A stretch of 64,000 nt of DNA from Gemmatimonadota bacterium. Its GTDB lineage: Bacteria; Gemmatimonadota; Gemmatimonadetes; Longimicrobiales; Gaopeijiaceae. Every line of letters begins with the position of its first letter. Position 1 is the first letter of the stretch. The position numbers and the translations under genes were made by a program. The stretch is from NCBI GenBank assembly GCA_022826005.1, contig JAJDVT010000121.1:124001-188000 (forward strand), written 5' to 3'. Below, piece by piece: positions 44,834 to 54,423 of this stretch. The notes under the pieces were generated by a model. The model searched no databases, had not been told where the DNA came from, and saw only the letters and a program-made list of their open reading frames with translations.

Positions 44834-46654
44834 TGGCCGGCCCGAACCCCGCGCTCGCCCGCCAGGACGTCCGCTACGAGCCCGACGAGCGTCCCCCGCT
44901 CCCGATGACCGCGGGACTCGGCGTCCAGTACGCGATCATCTGCATCGCAAGCATCATCCTGACGCCGACGGTCATGATCACCGTCGCGGGACGGGGGCGA
45001 CGCGTACCTGTCGTGGGCGGTGTTTGCGGCACTGATCGTGAGCGGCCTGACCACCGCGATCCAGGCGCGGCGGGTGGGCCGGATCGGGGCCGGCTACATC
45101 CTCGTGATGGGGAGCACGAGTGCGTTTCTCGCGGTGAGCGTGTCGGCGATCGAGCAGGGAGGGCCCGGGATGCTGGCGACGCTCATCATCGCCTCCTCCC
45201 TCGTGCAGTTCGCGCTCGCCGCCAGGATGGCGCTGCTGCGGCGAATCTTCACCCCCACCGTCGCCGGCACCGTGCTGATGCTGATCCCGGTGACGCTCTC
45301 CCCGATGATCCTGCGCAAGCTGGCCGAGGTACCGGAGGGAGCGTCGCCCGCCGCAGCCCCGGTCACCGCGCTGGTCACGCTCCTCGTCACCGTCCTCATC
45401 CCGCTGCGCTTCTCCGGCGCCCCGCGCCTCTGGGCTCCGGCCATCGGCATCCTCGCGGGCTGTCTGACCGCCGGCCTGGGCTTCGGCATCTACGACATGA
45501 GCACGGTCGCCGAGGCCGCCTGGATCGGCCTGCCGGACATCGCCTATCCCGGAGTCGACCTCGGCTTCCGGCCCGAGTTCTGGGCGCTGTTGCCGTCGTT
45601 CATCATGGTGACGCTGGTCGGCGCGATGGACACGCTCGGGGACAGCATCGCGATCCAGCGGGTGTCGTGGCGCAGACCGCGCGCGATCGACTTCAAGTCC
45701 ATCCAGGGCGCGATCTCCGCCGACGGCGTCGGCAACCTGCTCTCCGGCCTCGCGGGAACGGTCCCCAACACCACCTACGGCATGAGCATCAGCGTCGCCG
45801 AGCTTACCGGCGTGGCCTCCCGCGCGGTGGGCGTCTGCGTTGGCATCGTCTTCGTCGCTCTCGCCTTCCTGCCCAAGTTCGTGACGCTGATCATCGCGAT
45901 CCCGGGCCCCGTGGTCGCCGCCTACTTCGTCATCATCGTGGCGCTGATCTTCGTCTTCGGGATGAAGATCCTGCTGCAGGACGGCCTGGACTACCGCAAG
46001 GGACTCGTCGTCGGCGTCGCCTTCTGGATCGGCATCGCCTTCCAGCTCGACTGGATCTACCCGGAATACTGGACGGGCCCCTGGGGCGAACTCCTCGGCA
46101 ACGGCATGACAGTCGGCGGCTTCGCGGTGATCGGGCTGACCCTGTTCACCGAGCTGACCGGCGGGCGCCGATCACGCCTGAAGACGCGCCTGACGGCGGA
46201 GACCTGGCCGGAGGTGGACGCCTTCCTGACGAAGTTCGCCGCCCGCAAGGGATGGGACGAGGCGATGGAGATGCGGCTGCGCGCCGTCGGCGAAGAGACG
46301 ATGCAGATCCTGACGCGCGCGGAGGCGGATGGCGCGGGCGACACCGGAGCAACCGGCGGGCAAGGTGCGGGCCACCCGGAGGAGGCGAACGGCGGGGAGG
46401 GCGCAGGCAACTCCGAGCGGCGCCTCCTGTTGCTGGCGAGCGCTGACGGCAACGCCGCCGACCTGGAGTTCATCGCCACCACCGACCAGGCCAACCTCGA
46501 GGACCAGCTGACGATGCTGACCGAGGTGGCCGGGAACGTGCCGGTCGACGCCGAGACCCCGCTGCGGCTGTTGCGGCACTATGCGTCGTCGATCCGGCAC
46601 CAGCAGTATCACGACATCGATATCCTGACGATTCGGGTGGAGGGCCGGGGGTGA
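44833..46654 (+). pseudogene. NCS2-type nucleobase permease with C-terminal GHKL-like domain, frameshifted
   Basis: A uracil/xanthine-permease-type (NCS2) transporter that reads well only across a frame change. The first frame gives MAGPNPALARQDVRYEPDER, then a first helix ending TVMITVAG. Near the G5 run at 44993-44997 the frame must change: one extra base explains it, after which GDAYLSWAVFAALIVSGL continues to the stop. About eleven more helices follow, with the family motif region TVPNTTYGMSISVAELTG. The last 200 residues form a soluble domain (WPEVDAFLTKFAARKGWDEA, then HQQYHDIDILTIRVEG) reminiscent of GHKL ATPases. Sequencing error, a true pseudogene or a slippage site are all possible. 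Coupled to the decarboxylase. Confidence 0.75.
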
Positions 46655-46736
46655 GGAAAGTTCCCTAAGTCGTGCACTGGAAGTCGGCTGAGATCGTGGT
46701 CTGTCGGTTGAGGAAGACCCCTACTCGCGTCACAAG

Positions 46737-48635
46737 TCATCGGTCCTCCGCACTGTGCTTGCGCGAACGCATGAAGACCGGTTTGATGTCTTCACCAGCA
46801 AACAGACGGCGGATCTCATTGCAGTGCTTCCCAAAGGTCGCAGTCGAAACGCGGGTGTATGACCAGCCGCTGATTTCGCTGCGCTGGTGACTAACTCGAA
46901 GCACCTCCTCCGCCTCCGCCAGGTGCCGGGTGGCGTCGTCTGGACGGTTGCCGAACCACTCTGCCACTGCAAGCGCTTGGAGCTTGTTCGCATCGTCTTC
47001 GAGCCAGTCCTTATCGTCTTCTGCATCGTAGTGGGCCAATACGCCTGCAAACGCCTCGGGGTCGACTACCCCGGACTCACCCCACAGTGCCATGGCCAAG
47101 TTGAATGCCGTGGGTACAAGTGTGCCAGTCGCCGGTTCCGCTAGCGCCCGTTGCAGGAACTTGGCAGCCTCCGCGCAGTCACCTACCGCAATGCGTGCGA
47201 AAGAAAGCTCCCATTGCCAATCCTTCCTTCGGCGGTTTGAACCCTCTTCCGAGGTGAGAGTGTCCTCTAGGATCCTTATCGCAATTCGTCGCTCGCACGC
47301 CGAGAGATCCAGTCGTTTGGCCACGAGGGCCCGCGCAGGTGGCGGAAGGTCTGCTATTTTGGGACTGTGTTCGACGTATGCAACACGATCCGCCTCAAGC
47401 GTTTCCAGCAGGCCGAGTCCCCGCGACACCAAACTGTACCTGCGACGATCACTTTCGGGTAAGTCCGTCCAAGGATCTTGGAAGAACGACTTGAGCGCCC
47501 GCAGCGCGCCATCGGGATCACGCGTGAAATGCCGGGCCTCAGCCAGCCGAAACAGTTGTACGGGGGTCAGAGTGGCAAACTCCGCAATCCGTTCCAGGAG
47601 TTCGGCGGCTTCGACAATGGCACCCCGTGAATCGTGCTCGTCAGCCAGTGCGGTCAGCACGTCCGGATCTGCGTCATAGCGGCGCCGGATCCGGTCTAGC
47701 CGGTCGAAATGCCCAGGGGCTGCAACTCCATCCCGAGCCTCCCGGAGGTATTCCAGAACACCTTCTCGATCAGCAATATTCAGAGCTCGAATCTGCCGGG
47801 TGAGTTCCCGAAATGAACGTGCCAGCTTCGTACGCGGCCGCACAGCCGTGTAGATTGGCTGAGTCAGGAGATCCATGCTCTGGTAGTGTCTGATTTCCTG
47901 CAGCCGTCCCGGTGGAATCGCGAGTCTTTTTCGGAAAGTTGCCCGACGCTCTTCCAGTACTCCGTCTTCGTCATCGGCGTCCGGGATCGCCGCCATTGCA
48001 AAATGAAGGTCCACCCCTCTCTTCCGACGGGGCGTCGGCTTTTCGCTCCGGATTGCCTCCACAATGGACTCCATCCCCCGCAGACTCTGGTCGTCAGGCC
48101 GGAACATCAGAACCACCGCATCAGGGAGATGGCGAGTACATATTCCACCCACATCGGTGAAGCCGGTGCGCGAATCAAGCAGTACGTAGTCGTAACCAAC
48201 CCCATCCCACTGAGCCCTCAAGTCTTCGAACATCACATATCCGTCGCGCGCCAGATAGAGGTCATTCCAATCGATCTTGTTCAGCCGGGTGCTGTAGCTC
48301 TCGTCCAGCACACCGGATGACATCAGTTGAATGGTCCCGTCACATCCTTGCGGCGTTGCGTCTGCGATGTAGTCGTCAGCTCTCGGAACCCGCATGGTCT
48401 CGAGGTAGTCTCCAACGTACTCCACTATCCCCGGGCGGTCGCTGCTCTCCCAAGCTGTCGAGGATTCTCCACTCGTCGCCCTCCTCCAACGGTTGGAATG
48501 GATGGCGGGAGCTTCCAGGTCGAAGTCCACCACGAGTACGCTGTGGCCCGAATCCGCCAATTCGTACGCCACGTTTAGCAGCGCCAGAGTCCGGCCGACA
48601 CCGCCCTTGTACGAATAGAACGTGACGACGTACAT
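46737..48635 (-). CDS. KGGVGR-variant ParA/MinD-like ATPase with C-terminal helical repeats
   Basis: A 632-residue protein. The N-terminal 300 residues are a deviant-Walker-A P-loop ATPase of the ParA/MinD class: SYKGGVGRT (Lys10 first, Arg where Lys is usual), VLVVDFDLEAPAI, the Walker-B-like DYVLLDSRTGFTDVGG and VLMFRPDDQSLRG. Residues about 320-632 are all-helical with TPR-like pairs (ALADEHDSRGAIVEAAELLE, ALRALKSFFQDP, RIAVGDCAEAAKFLQRALAE). KGGVGR ATPases are commonly found in accessory or conflict loci rather than chromosome partition. The ATG overlaps the antitoxin stop (TGATG), so the three genes are coupled. Likely role: a nucleotide-dependent sensor or scaffold controlling the toxin pair (inference). 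Confidence 0.82.
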   Translation of the reverse strand: MYVVTFYSYKGGVGRTLALLNVAYELADSGHSVLVVDFDLEAPAIHSNRWRRATSGESSTAWESSDRPGIVEYVGDYLETMRVPRADDYIADATPQGCDGTIQLMSSGVLDESYSTRLNKIDWNDLYLARDGYVMFEDLRAQWDGVGYDYVLLDSRTGFTDVGGICTRHLPDAVVLMFRPDDQSLRGMESIVEAIRSEKPTPRRKRGVDLHFAMAAIPDADDEDGVLEERRATFRKRLAIPPGRLQEIRHYQSMDLLTQPIYTAVRPRTKLARSFRELTRQIRALNIADREGVLEYLREARDGVAAPGHFDRLDRIRRRYDADPDVLTALADEHDSRGAIVEAAELLERIAEFATLTPVQLFRLAEARHFTRDPDGALRALKSFFQDPWTDLPESDRRRYSLVSRGLGLLETLEADRVAYVEHSPKIADLPPPARALVAKRLDLSACERRIAIRILEDTLTSEEGSNRRRKDWQWELSFARIAVGDCAEAAKFLQRALAEPATGTLVPTAFNLAMALWGESGVVDPEAFAGVLAHYDAEDDKDWLEDDANKLQALAVAEWFGNRPDDATRHLAEAEEVLRVSHQRSEISGWSYTRVSTATFGKHCNEIRRLFAGEDIKPVFMRSRKHSAEDR

Positions 48636-49207
48636 CAGGCGACGATTCCCAAACCGGGAGTCCAACCCGCGCTACTCTCACGATAGCGCTGCACTTCATG
48701 AGAATCCAACGCACCCGAACTCCCCCAAATGGACGAAACCGGACCGGTCGAGATTGTGGACATCGCGAGCCCGCGCAGGCGGTTCATCGTGGCCCCATCC
48801 TTCAGCAATCTCAAATATCGGTCGCTGGATGTGTTTTGGATCACCTCACCGCGTTCCCAACGTGCAACGCTCGCTTCTCCGAACCCTGTCAGGCGCGCGA
48901 AGGCGGCCCGCGAAAGGCCGTGACGCTTCCGGAGCCCGCGAACCTCGGCCGGAGTGAGTACTCCGAGATGGTGACAGACAACCTCATGCTGCGCGATTTC
49001 AGCCACTTCGCCCGTGTACGAAACCTCGCAGCGCGAGCACGTATGAACAGGGAACTCGGCAGTGAGTTCCACCGCGTCCGCCCCAGCGCCATAGATGAAC
49101 GGATCTCTAACCAACTCCGTCTGGAGCCCGGGGGCTCCACACAATTCGCAGGACTCTGGTCCGGGGTGAAAGCCAAGAACGGTCGGGGAAGAAGCGATTC
49201 TAGTCAT
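48635..49207 (-). CDS. MqsA-type antitoxin (zinc-binding plus HTH)
   Basis: A 190-residue two-domain protein. The N-terminal part has two Cys pairs (CELCGAPG and CSRCEVSYTG) that would bind zinc, as in MqsA/HigA2 antitoxins. The centre is a Xre-type helix-turn-helix (TPAEVRGLRKRHGLSRAAFA followed by GFGEASVARWERGE). The C-terminal 60 residues are Ser/Gly-rich and not recognised; typical MqsA is about 130 residues, so this tail is extra. It would neutralise the upstream-encoded toxin and repress the operon. ATG 49207 overlaps the toxin end by eight bases; an ATG six codons earlier is possible. Confidence 0.82.
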   Translation of the reverse strand: MTRIASSPTVLGFHPGPESCELCGAPGLQTELVRDPFIYGAGADAVELTAEFPVHTCSRCEVSYTGEVAEIAQHEVVCHHLGVLTPAEVRGLRKRHGLSRAAFARLTGFGEASVARWERGEVIQNTSSDRYLRLLKDGATMNRLRGLAMSTISTGPVSSIWGSSGALDSHEVQRYRESSAGWTPGLGIVA

Positions 49208-49586
49208 CGTCGTACTCTGCCTCATGGAAGCTTCGAAGGAGAACCCGGGACCCAAACAGTTGGAGCTTCACGTAGACGGCCACCGATTCGGGGGAAAGAC
49301 TGGCGCGAAAGACCCAAGCCTTCTCGCCGGGAGGTTGTCGCAACTCGAGTTCCTCGAGCGGGACACCCAAATCCAGAAGTGTCTCGATCACACCCCACAT
49401 CGTGGCTTTGGTAAGCGGTAGCCCGGTGTCCGGGTGGACTACTTCCCAAGGACGAACCACGGTCGGTCGATGCTTCGAAAACGCTGACTGCCGACGACCA
49501 GTTCGGATCAGATCGACCAGCCGCCCTCGTACGTGAGGCTGATTCCCATCTTGGACTGTGTCGGGGCGAGTCCAAATGGGCTTCAT
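49200..49586 (-). CDS. MqsR-like toxin candidate
   Basis: A 128-residue small protein that is the first gene of the island cassette. Its C-terminal half (WVFRASLSPESVAVYVKLQL followed by VLLRSFHEAE) resembles the beta-sheet core of MqsR/RelE-fold mRNA interferases, in which the last strands carry a YxK and a SFxE element. The N-terminal half includes GRLVDLIRTGRR and a helix GVIETLLDLGVPLEELEL. Toxin-first order with an MqsA-type antitoxin directly behind fits mqsRA. The family match is weak and rests partly on context. ATG 49586 lacks a good ribosome site. Confidence 0.6.
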   Translation of the reverse strand: MKPIWTRPDTVQDGNQPHVRGRLVDLIRTGRRQSAFSKHRPTVVRPWEVVHPDTGLPLTKATMWGVIETLLDLGVPLEELELRQPPGEKAWVFRASLSPESVAVYVKLQLFGSRVLLRSFHEAEYDDD

Positions 49587-49729
49587 TCGGAAAACCGCTC
49601 ATATGATCGCCGTTTGCTCATCGTAGCTCAGTTCAGGAACCAATTAGTACCCATGAATGTACCGTATGATCCATCTGAAAGGAAGAGCCCCCTCTGGGCC
49701 CGGAATGGAGTGGAGTACGATGCACCCCC

Positions 49730-50290
49730 TCACAGAAACCTCGGCACCCTCCCCCGATACTCCCGGTACGCATCCCCGTACTGCTCCTCCAGCCAAGGCT
49801 CCTCCGTCAGCGGGGCGACCGCGAACCAGAGCGACAGCAGAACGTGGGCGATCCACAGGTACGCCGAGTTCGCGATGACGCCCACGCCGATGAAGAACAC
49901 GATGTCACCCACGTACTGCGGATTCCGCGTGAACCGGTAGGGACCCGAGGACACGAAACCGTCCTTCATCCCTGACGTATTCCTCCAGCCCACCGTCACG
50001 ATTCCCCACAGCGCGAGCAGGCCACCCAGCAGGGCCAGCGGGACTCCCACGATGAACCGGAGGGGGCTCTCGAAGAGCCAGGAATTCCAGTCGAGGTAGA
50101 TCAGGGCGGCGCTGAGGGCGATCGACGCGTAGAAGCAGGCCCACGTCAGCAGCCATTGCCAGGAGCGGCGGCCCGGCGGTGGCCAGATCCGCTTCGCGGG
50201 GAACGCCACTGACCACACGGCTCCGCCTAGCATGAAGAGGAGGAGGACCGAATCCGCGGCGAAGACGGTGGCCGCCATGTGTCTCATCAT
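49730..50290 (-). CDS. Isoprenylcysteine carboxyl methyltransferase (ICMT/PEMT)-like membrane protein
   Basis: A 186-residue integral membrane methyltransferase-fold protein with four to five helices (about 8-30, 42-62, 74-97, 128-150). The SAM-binding motif at the C-terminal half is intact: GPYRFTRNPQYVGDIV, then LTEEPWLEEQYGDAYREYRGRVPRF, the family's RHPxY and EExxLxxxFGxxYxxYxxxVxRF elements. Substrate unknown; bacterial members methylate lipids or small molecules. ATG 50290 is preferred because GAAGGGAC lies six bases upstream; a GTG at 50347 would lengthen it by 19 polar residues. Confidence 0.88.
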   Translation of the reverse strand: MMRHMAATVFAADSVLLLFMLGGAVWSVAFPAKRIWPPPGRRSWQWLLTWACFYASIALSAALIYLDWNSWLFESPLRFIVGVPLALLGGLLALWGIVTVGWRNTSGMKDGFVSSGPYRFTRNPQYVGDIVFFIGVGVIANSAYLWIAHVLLSLWFAVAPLTEEPWLEEQYGDAYREYRGRVPRFL

Positions 50291-50420
50291 GAAGTCCCTT
50301 CGCTCCGACCGATCCGCAGGTATCGCGGACGATGGCCGGTTCGACACCCCCTGTCAATTCATGCACACACGTCGGGACTCAACACCAGGAAGGAGCATAG
50401 CCGGGCCGGGCCGGGGCACC

Positions 50421-50744
50421 CTACCGGTTGGGGTTCGGTGCCATCGCCACCAGCAGCACCAGGTCGCCGTCCGAATCGTTGGCGACGCCGTGCGGCTCGT
50501 CCGGCTCCGACCACGCCACGGCACCGGCGCCCAGGCGGACACGCCGATCCCCCACCGTGAAACGTCCCTCGCCTTCGATCACATAGTAGAACTTGGTCGC
50601 GCCCGCGTGGGTGTGGACGTGCTGGGCCTGGCCGGGCCGAAGGCAGTAGATGTCGCAAAACATCTGGTCGGTCTCGAAGAGGTTCAGCTTCTGCATCTTC
50701 TCGGGCGAGAAGTGTCGGTGGCGGTTGGAGTCGGTGAACGCCAT
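50421..50744 (-). CDS. Cupin-domain protein
   Basis: A 107-residue single-domain cupin. The first metal motif is seen as QHVHTHAGATKFYYVIEGEG and the second as AWSEPDEPHGVAN (His). Small cupins of this type bind a metal and may act as dioxygenases, isomerases or ligand sensors; nothing here decides. Cytoplasmic. ATG 50744 has no strong ribosome site. Divergent from the M19 dipeptidase across a 358-base region with a duplicated 10-mer. Confidence 0.85.
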   Translation of the reverse strand: MAFTDSNRHRHFSPEKMQKLNLFETDQMFCDIYCLRPGQAQHVHTHAGATKFYYVIEGEGRFTVGDRRVRLGAGAVAWSEPDEPHGVANDSDGDLVLLVAMAPNPNR

Positions 50745-51102
50745 GGGTGGCCTGTGGGAATGGGAGTGGTCGCCGTGGGCGGGCCGTGGGCGGATGATAA
50801 CACTATCTCGTGGCGTGATAACACTTGCCGCCGAGCGGGGTGTCCAGAGTACCGGAGGAAGGTAGCCGCCGTCGACGGGCGGAAAAATGGCGGACGGTGA
50901 CGGGAGGGAGATGGGAGCCGCGGACAGAAGACGGGGACGGTCCTGCCCAGGCCGGCGGTCTGCTCTCGACAAGTCCCGTGTGGACCCACTTCGATCCCAG
51001 GTGCGGCCAGCCCCGCGGGCGCCTATCTTGAATCGAAGTGGCCGGGCCGTGGCAGCGCGGCCGGTCCACCCCCGTTCCACCGGAGTAATCGGAGCAGCCG
51101 AC
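50745..51102. other. Intergenic region between cupin and dipeptidase genes
   Basis: A 358-base divergent region. It contains the direct repeat at 50795-50825 (listed) and otherwise no convincing ORF. The dipeptidase ribosome site (GGAGCAG) lies at its right end. Confidence 0.45.
50795..50825. promoter_or_regulatory. Direct 10-bp repeat, two helical turns apart
   Basis: TGATAACACT occurs at 50795-50804 and again at 50816-50825, 21 bases start to start, in an AT-rich pocket 51 bases upstream of the cupin start and about 280 upstream of the dipeptidase. Same-face spacing of this kind fits a site for a dimeric or tandem-bound regulator. Confidence 0.45.
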
Positions 51103-52440
51103 ATGACGATTCGCCGCACCATCCGTCCCATCCCCCTCGCTCTGGCCGCCCTGGCCCTCCCCTTCTCGGCCGCCGCCTGCGCTCCCGGCGACGACGCCGC
51201 CTCGGCCGAGGAAACCGAGGAGGAGCTGATCGCGCGCGCCCAGGGGATCCACGACCGGGTCATCACCCTCGACACGCACGACGACATCAGCACCGCCAAC
51301 TTCACCGACGAACGCAACTACACGATGGACCTGCCCACCCAGGTCACGCTCCCGAAGATGGCGGCGGGCGGGCTCGACGTGGCCTGGTTCGTCGTCTACA
51401 CCTCCCAGGGTCTGCTCAACGAGGAGGGATTCGCGACGGCCTACGAGAACGCGGTCGACAAGTTCGACGCGATCCACCGGCTCGTGAACGAGTACGCGCC
51501 CGAGCAGATCGAGCTGGCGCTGACCTCCGACGACGTGCGGCGGATCGTGGATTCGGGGAAGATGGTCGCGATGATCGGCGTGGAGAACGCCTATCCGCTC
51601 GGCACCGACATCGGGCGCGTCGAGGAGTTCTACAACCGCGGCGCCCGCTACATCTCGCTCGCACACACCGGCCCCAGCCAGCTCTCCGACGCCCACTCGG
51701 GCGAACAGGACGGCAACTGGCTGCACAACGGTCTCAGCGAGATGGGGCGCGAGGCGGTCGCCGAGATGAACCGGCTCGGCATCATGATCGACATCTCCCA
51801 CCCGTCGAAGGAGTCGATCATGCAGACGCTGGAACTGACCCGGGCGCCGATCATGGCGTCGCATTCATCGGCGCGAGCGCTGAGCGACGTGAGCCGCAAC
51901 CTGGACGACGAGACGCTGCGTGCGATCGCCGGGAACGGCGGGGTCGTGCAGGCGGTGGCGCTCGGCAGCTTCGTCAGCACCGACAAGGCCTCGGCGCGGC
52001 GCGAGGTGCTGGCCGAGTCCGAGGCGGAGGTCGCGGCCGAGATGGACTTCGAGATTCTCGGGCGCGGGCAGGTCTTCCGGCTCGGCATGGAGGAGCGCGA
52101 CGCCTACCGGGAGACGATGGCCGAGGTGCAGCGCGTGGCTCTCGATCGGGCGGAGGCGGCGGGCGTGCCCGGTCGCGTCAACGTCGCGGACTTCGTCGAC
52201 CACATCGACTACATGGTCAACCTGATCGGCCTCGAGCATGTCGGAATCAGCTCCGACTTCGACGGGGGCGGCGGCGTGGAAGGATGGGACGATGCATCCG
52301 AGACCTTCAACGTGACCCTTGAACTGGTGCGGCGCGGATACAGCGAGGAAGAGATCTCCATGCTCTGGAGCGGGAACTTGCTGAGGGTGCTCGACGAGGT
52401 GCAGGAGGTGGCAGCGATGATTCAGCGAGAAGAAGGGTAG
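51103..52440 (+). CDS. M19 family membrane dipeptidase, lipoprotein
   Basis: A 445-residue renal-dipeptidase-type (M19) zinc enzyme, here exported: signal peptide LALAALALPFSAAAC with a lipobox-like end. Zinc ligands are visible: His and Asp in TLDTHDD, bridging Glu in IGVENAYPLG, His in IDISHPS, His in IMASHSSARALS and Asp in GISSDFDGGGG. It hydrolyses dipeptides, possibly with D-residues, in the periplasm. An insertion (about residues 300-350, RREVLAESEAEVAAEMDFEI) is larger than in the mammalian enzyme. Seven bases before the DUF3500 gene, so the pair is probably an operon. Confidence 0.93.
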   Translation: MTIRRTIRPIPLALAALALPFSAAACAPGDDAASAEETEEELIARAQGIHDRVITLDTHDDISTANFTDERNYTMDLPTQVTLPKMAAGGLDVAWFVVYTSQGLLNEEGFATAYENAVDKFDAIHRLVNEYAPEQIELALTSDDVRRIVDSGKMVAMIGVENAYPLGTDIGRVEEFYNRGARYISLAHTGPSQLSDAHSGEQDGNWLHNGLSEMGREAVAEMNRLGIMIDISHPSKESIMQTLELTRAPIMASHSSARALSDVSRNLDDETLRAIAGNGGVVQAVALGSFVSTDKASARREVLAESEAEVAAEMDFEILGRGQVFRLGMEERDAYRETMAEVQRVALDRAEAAGVPGRVNVADFVDHIDYMVNLIGLEHVGISSDFDGGGGVEGWDDASETFNVTLELVRRGYSEEEISMLWSGNLLRVLDEVQEVAAMIQREEG

Positions 52441-52447
52441 GAGAACG

Positions 52448-53563
<1,116 letters not shown>

Positions 53564-53657
53564 GGGGGCGACCGACGCCCCATCGGCCGCCCCACCCGGA
53601 GCGCGGGCCCGAAAAGCCGGTGGGCCGGACTTCCCGGAAGTTGACACCGATCCGTGA

Positions 53658-53676
53658 TGTAATTACGGTAATTACA
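53658..53676. promoter_or_regulatory. Perfect palindrome upstream of mazEF
   Basis: TGTAATTAC G GTAATTACA, a perfect 9+1+9 inverted repeat in AT-rich DNA about 90 bases upstream of the antitoxin gene. Probably an operator for the MazE-type antitoxin or for a regulator of the pair. Confidence 0.55.
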
Positions 53677-53707
53677 CACCATTCTCCTCGTGAATGTCAT
53701 GTTCACA

Positions 53708-53720
53708 TTACATTATGTAA
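53708..53720. promoter_or_regulatory. Second palindrome upstream of mazEF
   Basis: TTACATTATGTAA, a perfect 6+1+6 inverted repeat sharing the TTAC/GTAA core with the larger palindrome 40 bases upstream. It lies 47 bases before the antitoxin start, where a promoter is expected. Confidence 0.5.
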
Positions 53721-53767
53721 GCTCCACCTGTCAATTCGTCCACATCTGATCGAGGCTTGGCAACCCA

Positions 53768-54022
53768 ATGGGCAAGACAGCGCGAATCACGGGCACCAAG
53801 CTGGTCGCAATCGGCAACTCCAAGGGTATCCGAATCCCGAAGGTTGTGCGCGAAAAGTACGGATGGAGCGAGTCGATCGTCCTTGAAGAGACGGAGGACG
53901 GTATCCTGCTCCGGCGCGATACGACCCACAAGCTTTCCTGGAAGGAGACCTACCAGGCCATGGCCGACACCGACGAAGACTGGAGCGATCTGGACGTCGC
54001 GGTGGCTGACGGCCTTGATTGA
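53768..54022 (+). CDS. mazE: MazE/AbrB-type antitoxin
   Basis: An 84-residue antitoxin with an N-terminal AbrB/SpoVT-type swapped-hairpin DNA-binding domain (KLVAIGNSKGIRIPKVVREK, then IVLEETEDGILLRR) and an acidic C-terminal tail (DTDEDWSDLDVAVADGLD) of the sort that binds MazF. It autoregulates the operon and neutralises the toxin. The stop overlaps the toxin ATG (TGATG). Confidence 0.9.
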   Translation: MGKTARITGTKLVAIGNSKGIRIPKVVREKYGWSESIVLEETEDGILLRRDTTHKLSWKETYQAMADTDEDWSDLDVAVADGLD

Positions 54023-54354
54023 TGGCCGATTTTCCGCACCGCTACGCCATTCATTTCGCCGACCTCAACCCCACCATCGGTGCCGAGATCCACAAGGTGC
54101 GTCCGGTGGTCGTGGTCAGTCAGAACGAGATGAACCGGTTTGCGGGCACGGTCGTCGTTTGCCCGCTCACAACAAGCCTTCACCCCGGGTGGCGAAGCCG
54201 CATCCAGATCGAGTGCGCGGGCAGGGACGCGGAAATCGCTGTGGACCAGATCCGCACCATCAGCAAGAAGAGGCTCCGGAACCGAATCGACCGGCTCTCG
54301 CCCGCCGTCGCCGCGCAACTCCGCCGACTGATTACGGAGATGTACGGGGGTTAG
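54022..54354 (+). CDS. mazF: MazF/PemK-type endoribonuclease toxin
   Basis: A 110-residue MazF-fold toxin that cleaves mRNA at short motifs. Visible family elements are IHFADLNPTIGAEIHKVRPV (the usual start is DxxPxxGxExxxxRP), VVVVSQNEMN, VVVCPLTTS and a C-terminal DQIRTISKKRLRN helix with the conserved Arg/Lys. The conserved PxxG loop is close to normal, so it is probably active. ATG at 54022 overlaps the antitoxin stop. Confidence 0.93.
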   Translation: MADFPHRYAIHFADLNPTIGAEIHKVRPVVVVSQNEMNRFAGTVVVCPLTTSLHPGWRSRIQIECAGRDAEIAVDQIRTISKKRLRNRIDRLSPAVAAQLRRLITEMYGG

Positions 54355-54423
54355 TGTTAGTCCCGAAGTACCCCAAGGTAATGCCCGTCTCGGCACCGCT
54401 TGCCCGCCCGGGTTGACCCTCCC

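Larger units (their letters stand above)
46660..49720. other. Lower-GC accessory island
   Basis: From just after the permease to just before the methyltransferase gene, base composition drops visibly below that of both flanks and codon choice is less GC-biased. The stretch holds three overlapping leftward genes (toxin-like, antitoxin-like, ParA-like ATPase). No transposase, integrase or obvious att repeat is seen at the edges, so transfer is inferred from composition alone. Confidence 0.6.

Noticed and set aside
46655..49730. Plasmid-type parAB partition locus
   Set aside because: The ATPase is the KGGVGR variant with a TPR-like tail, and there is no ParB or centromere-like repeat array nearby.
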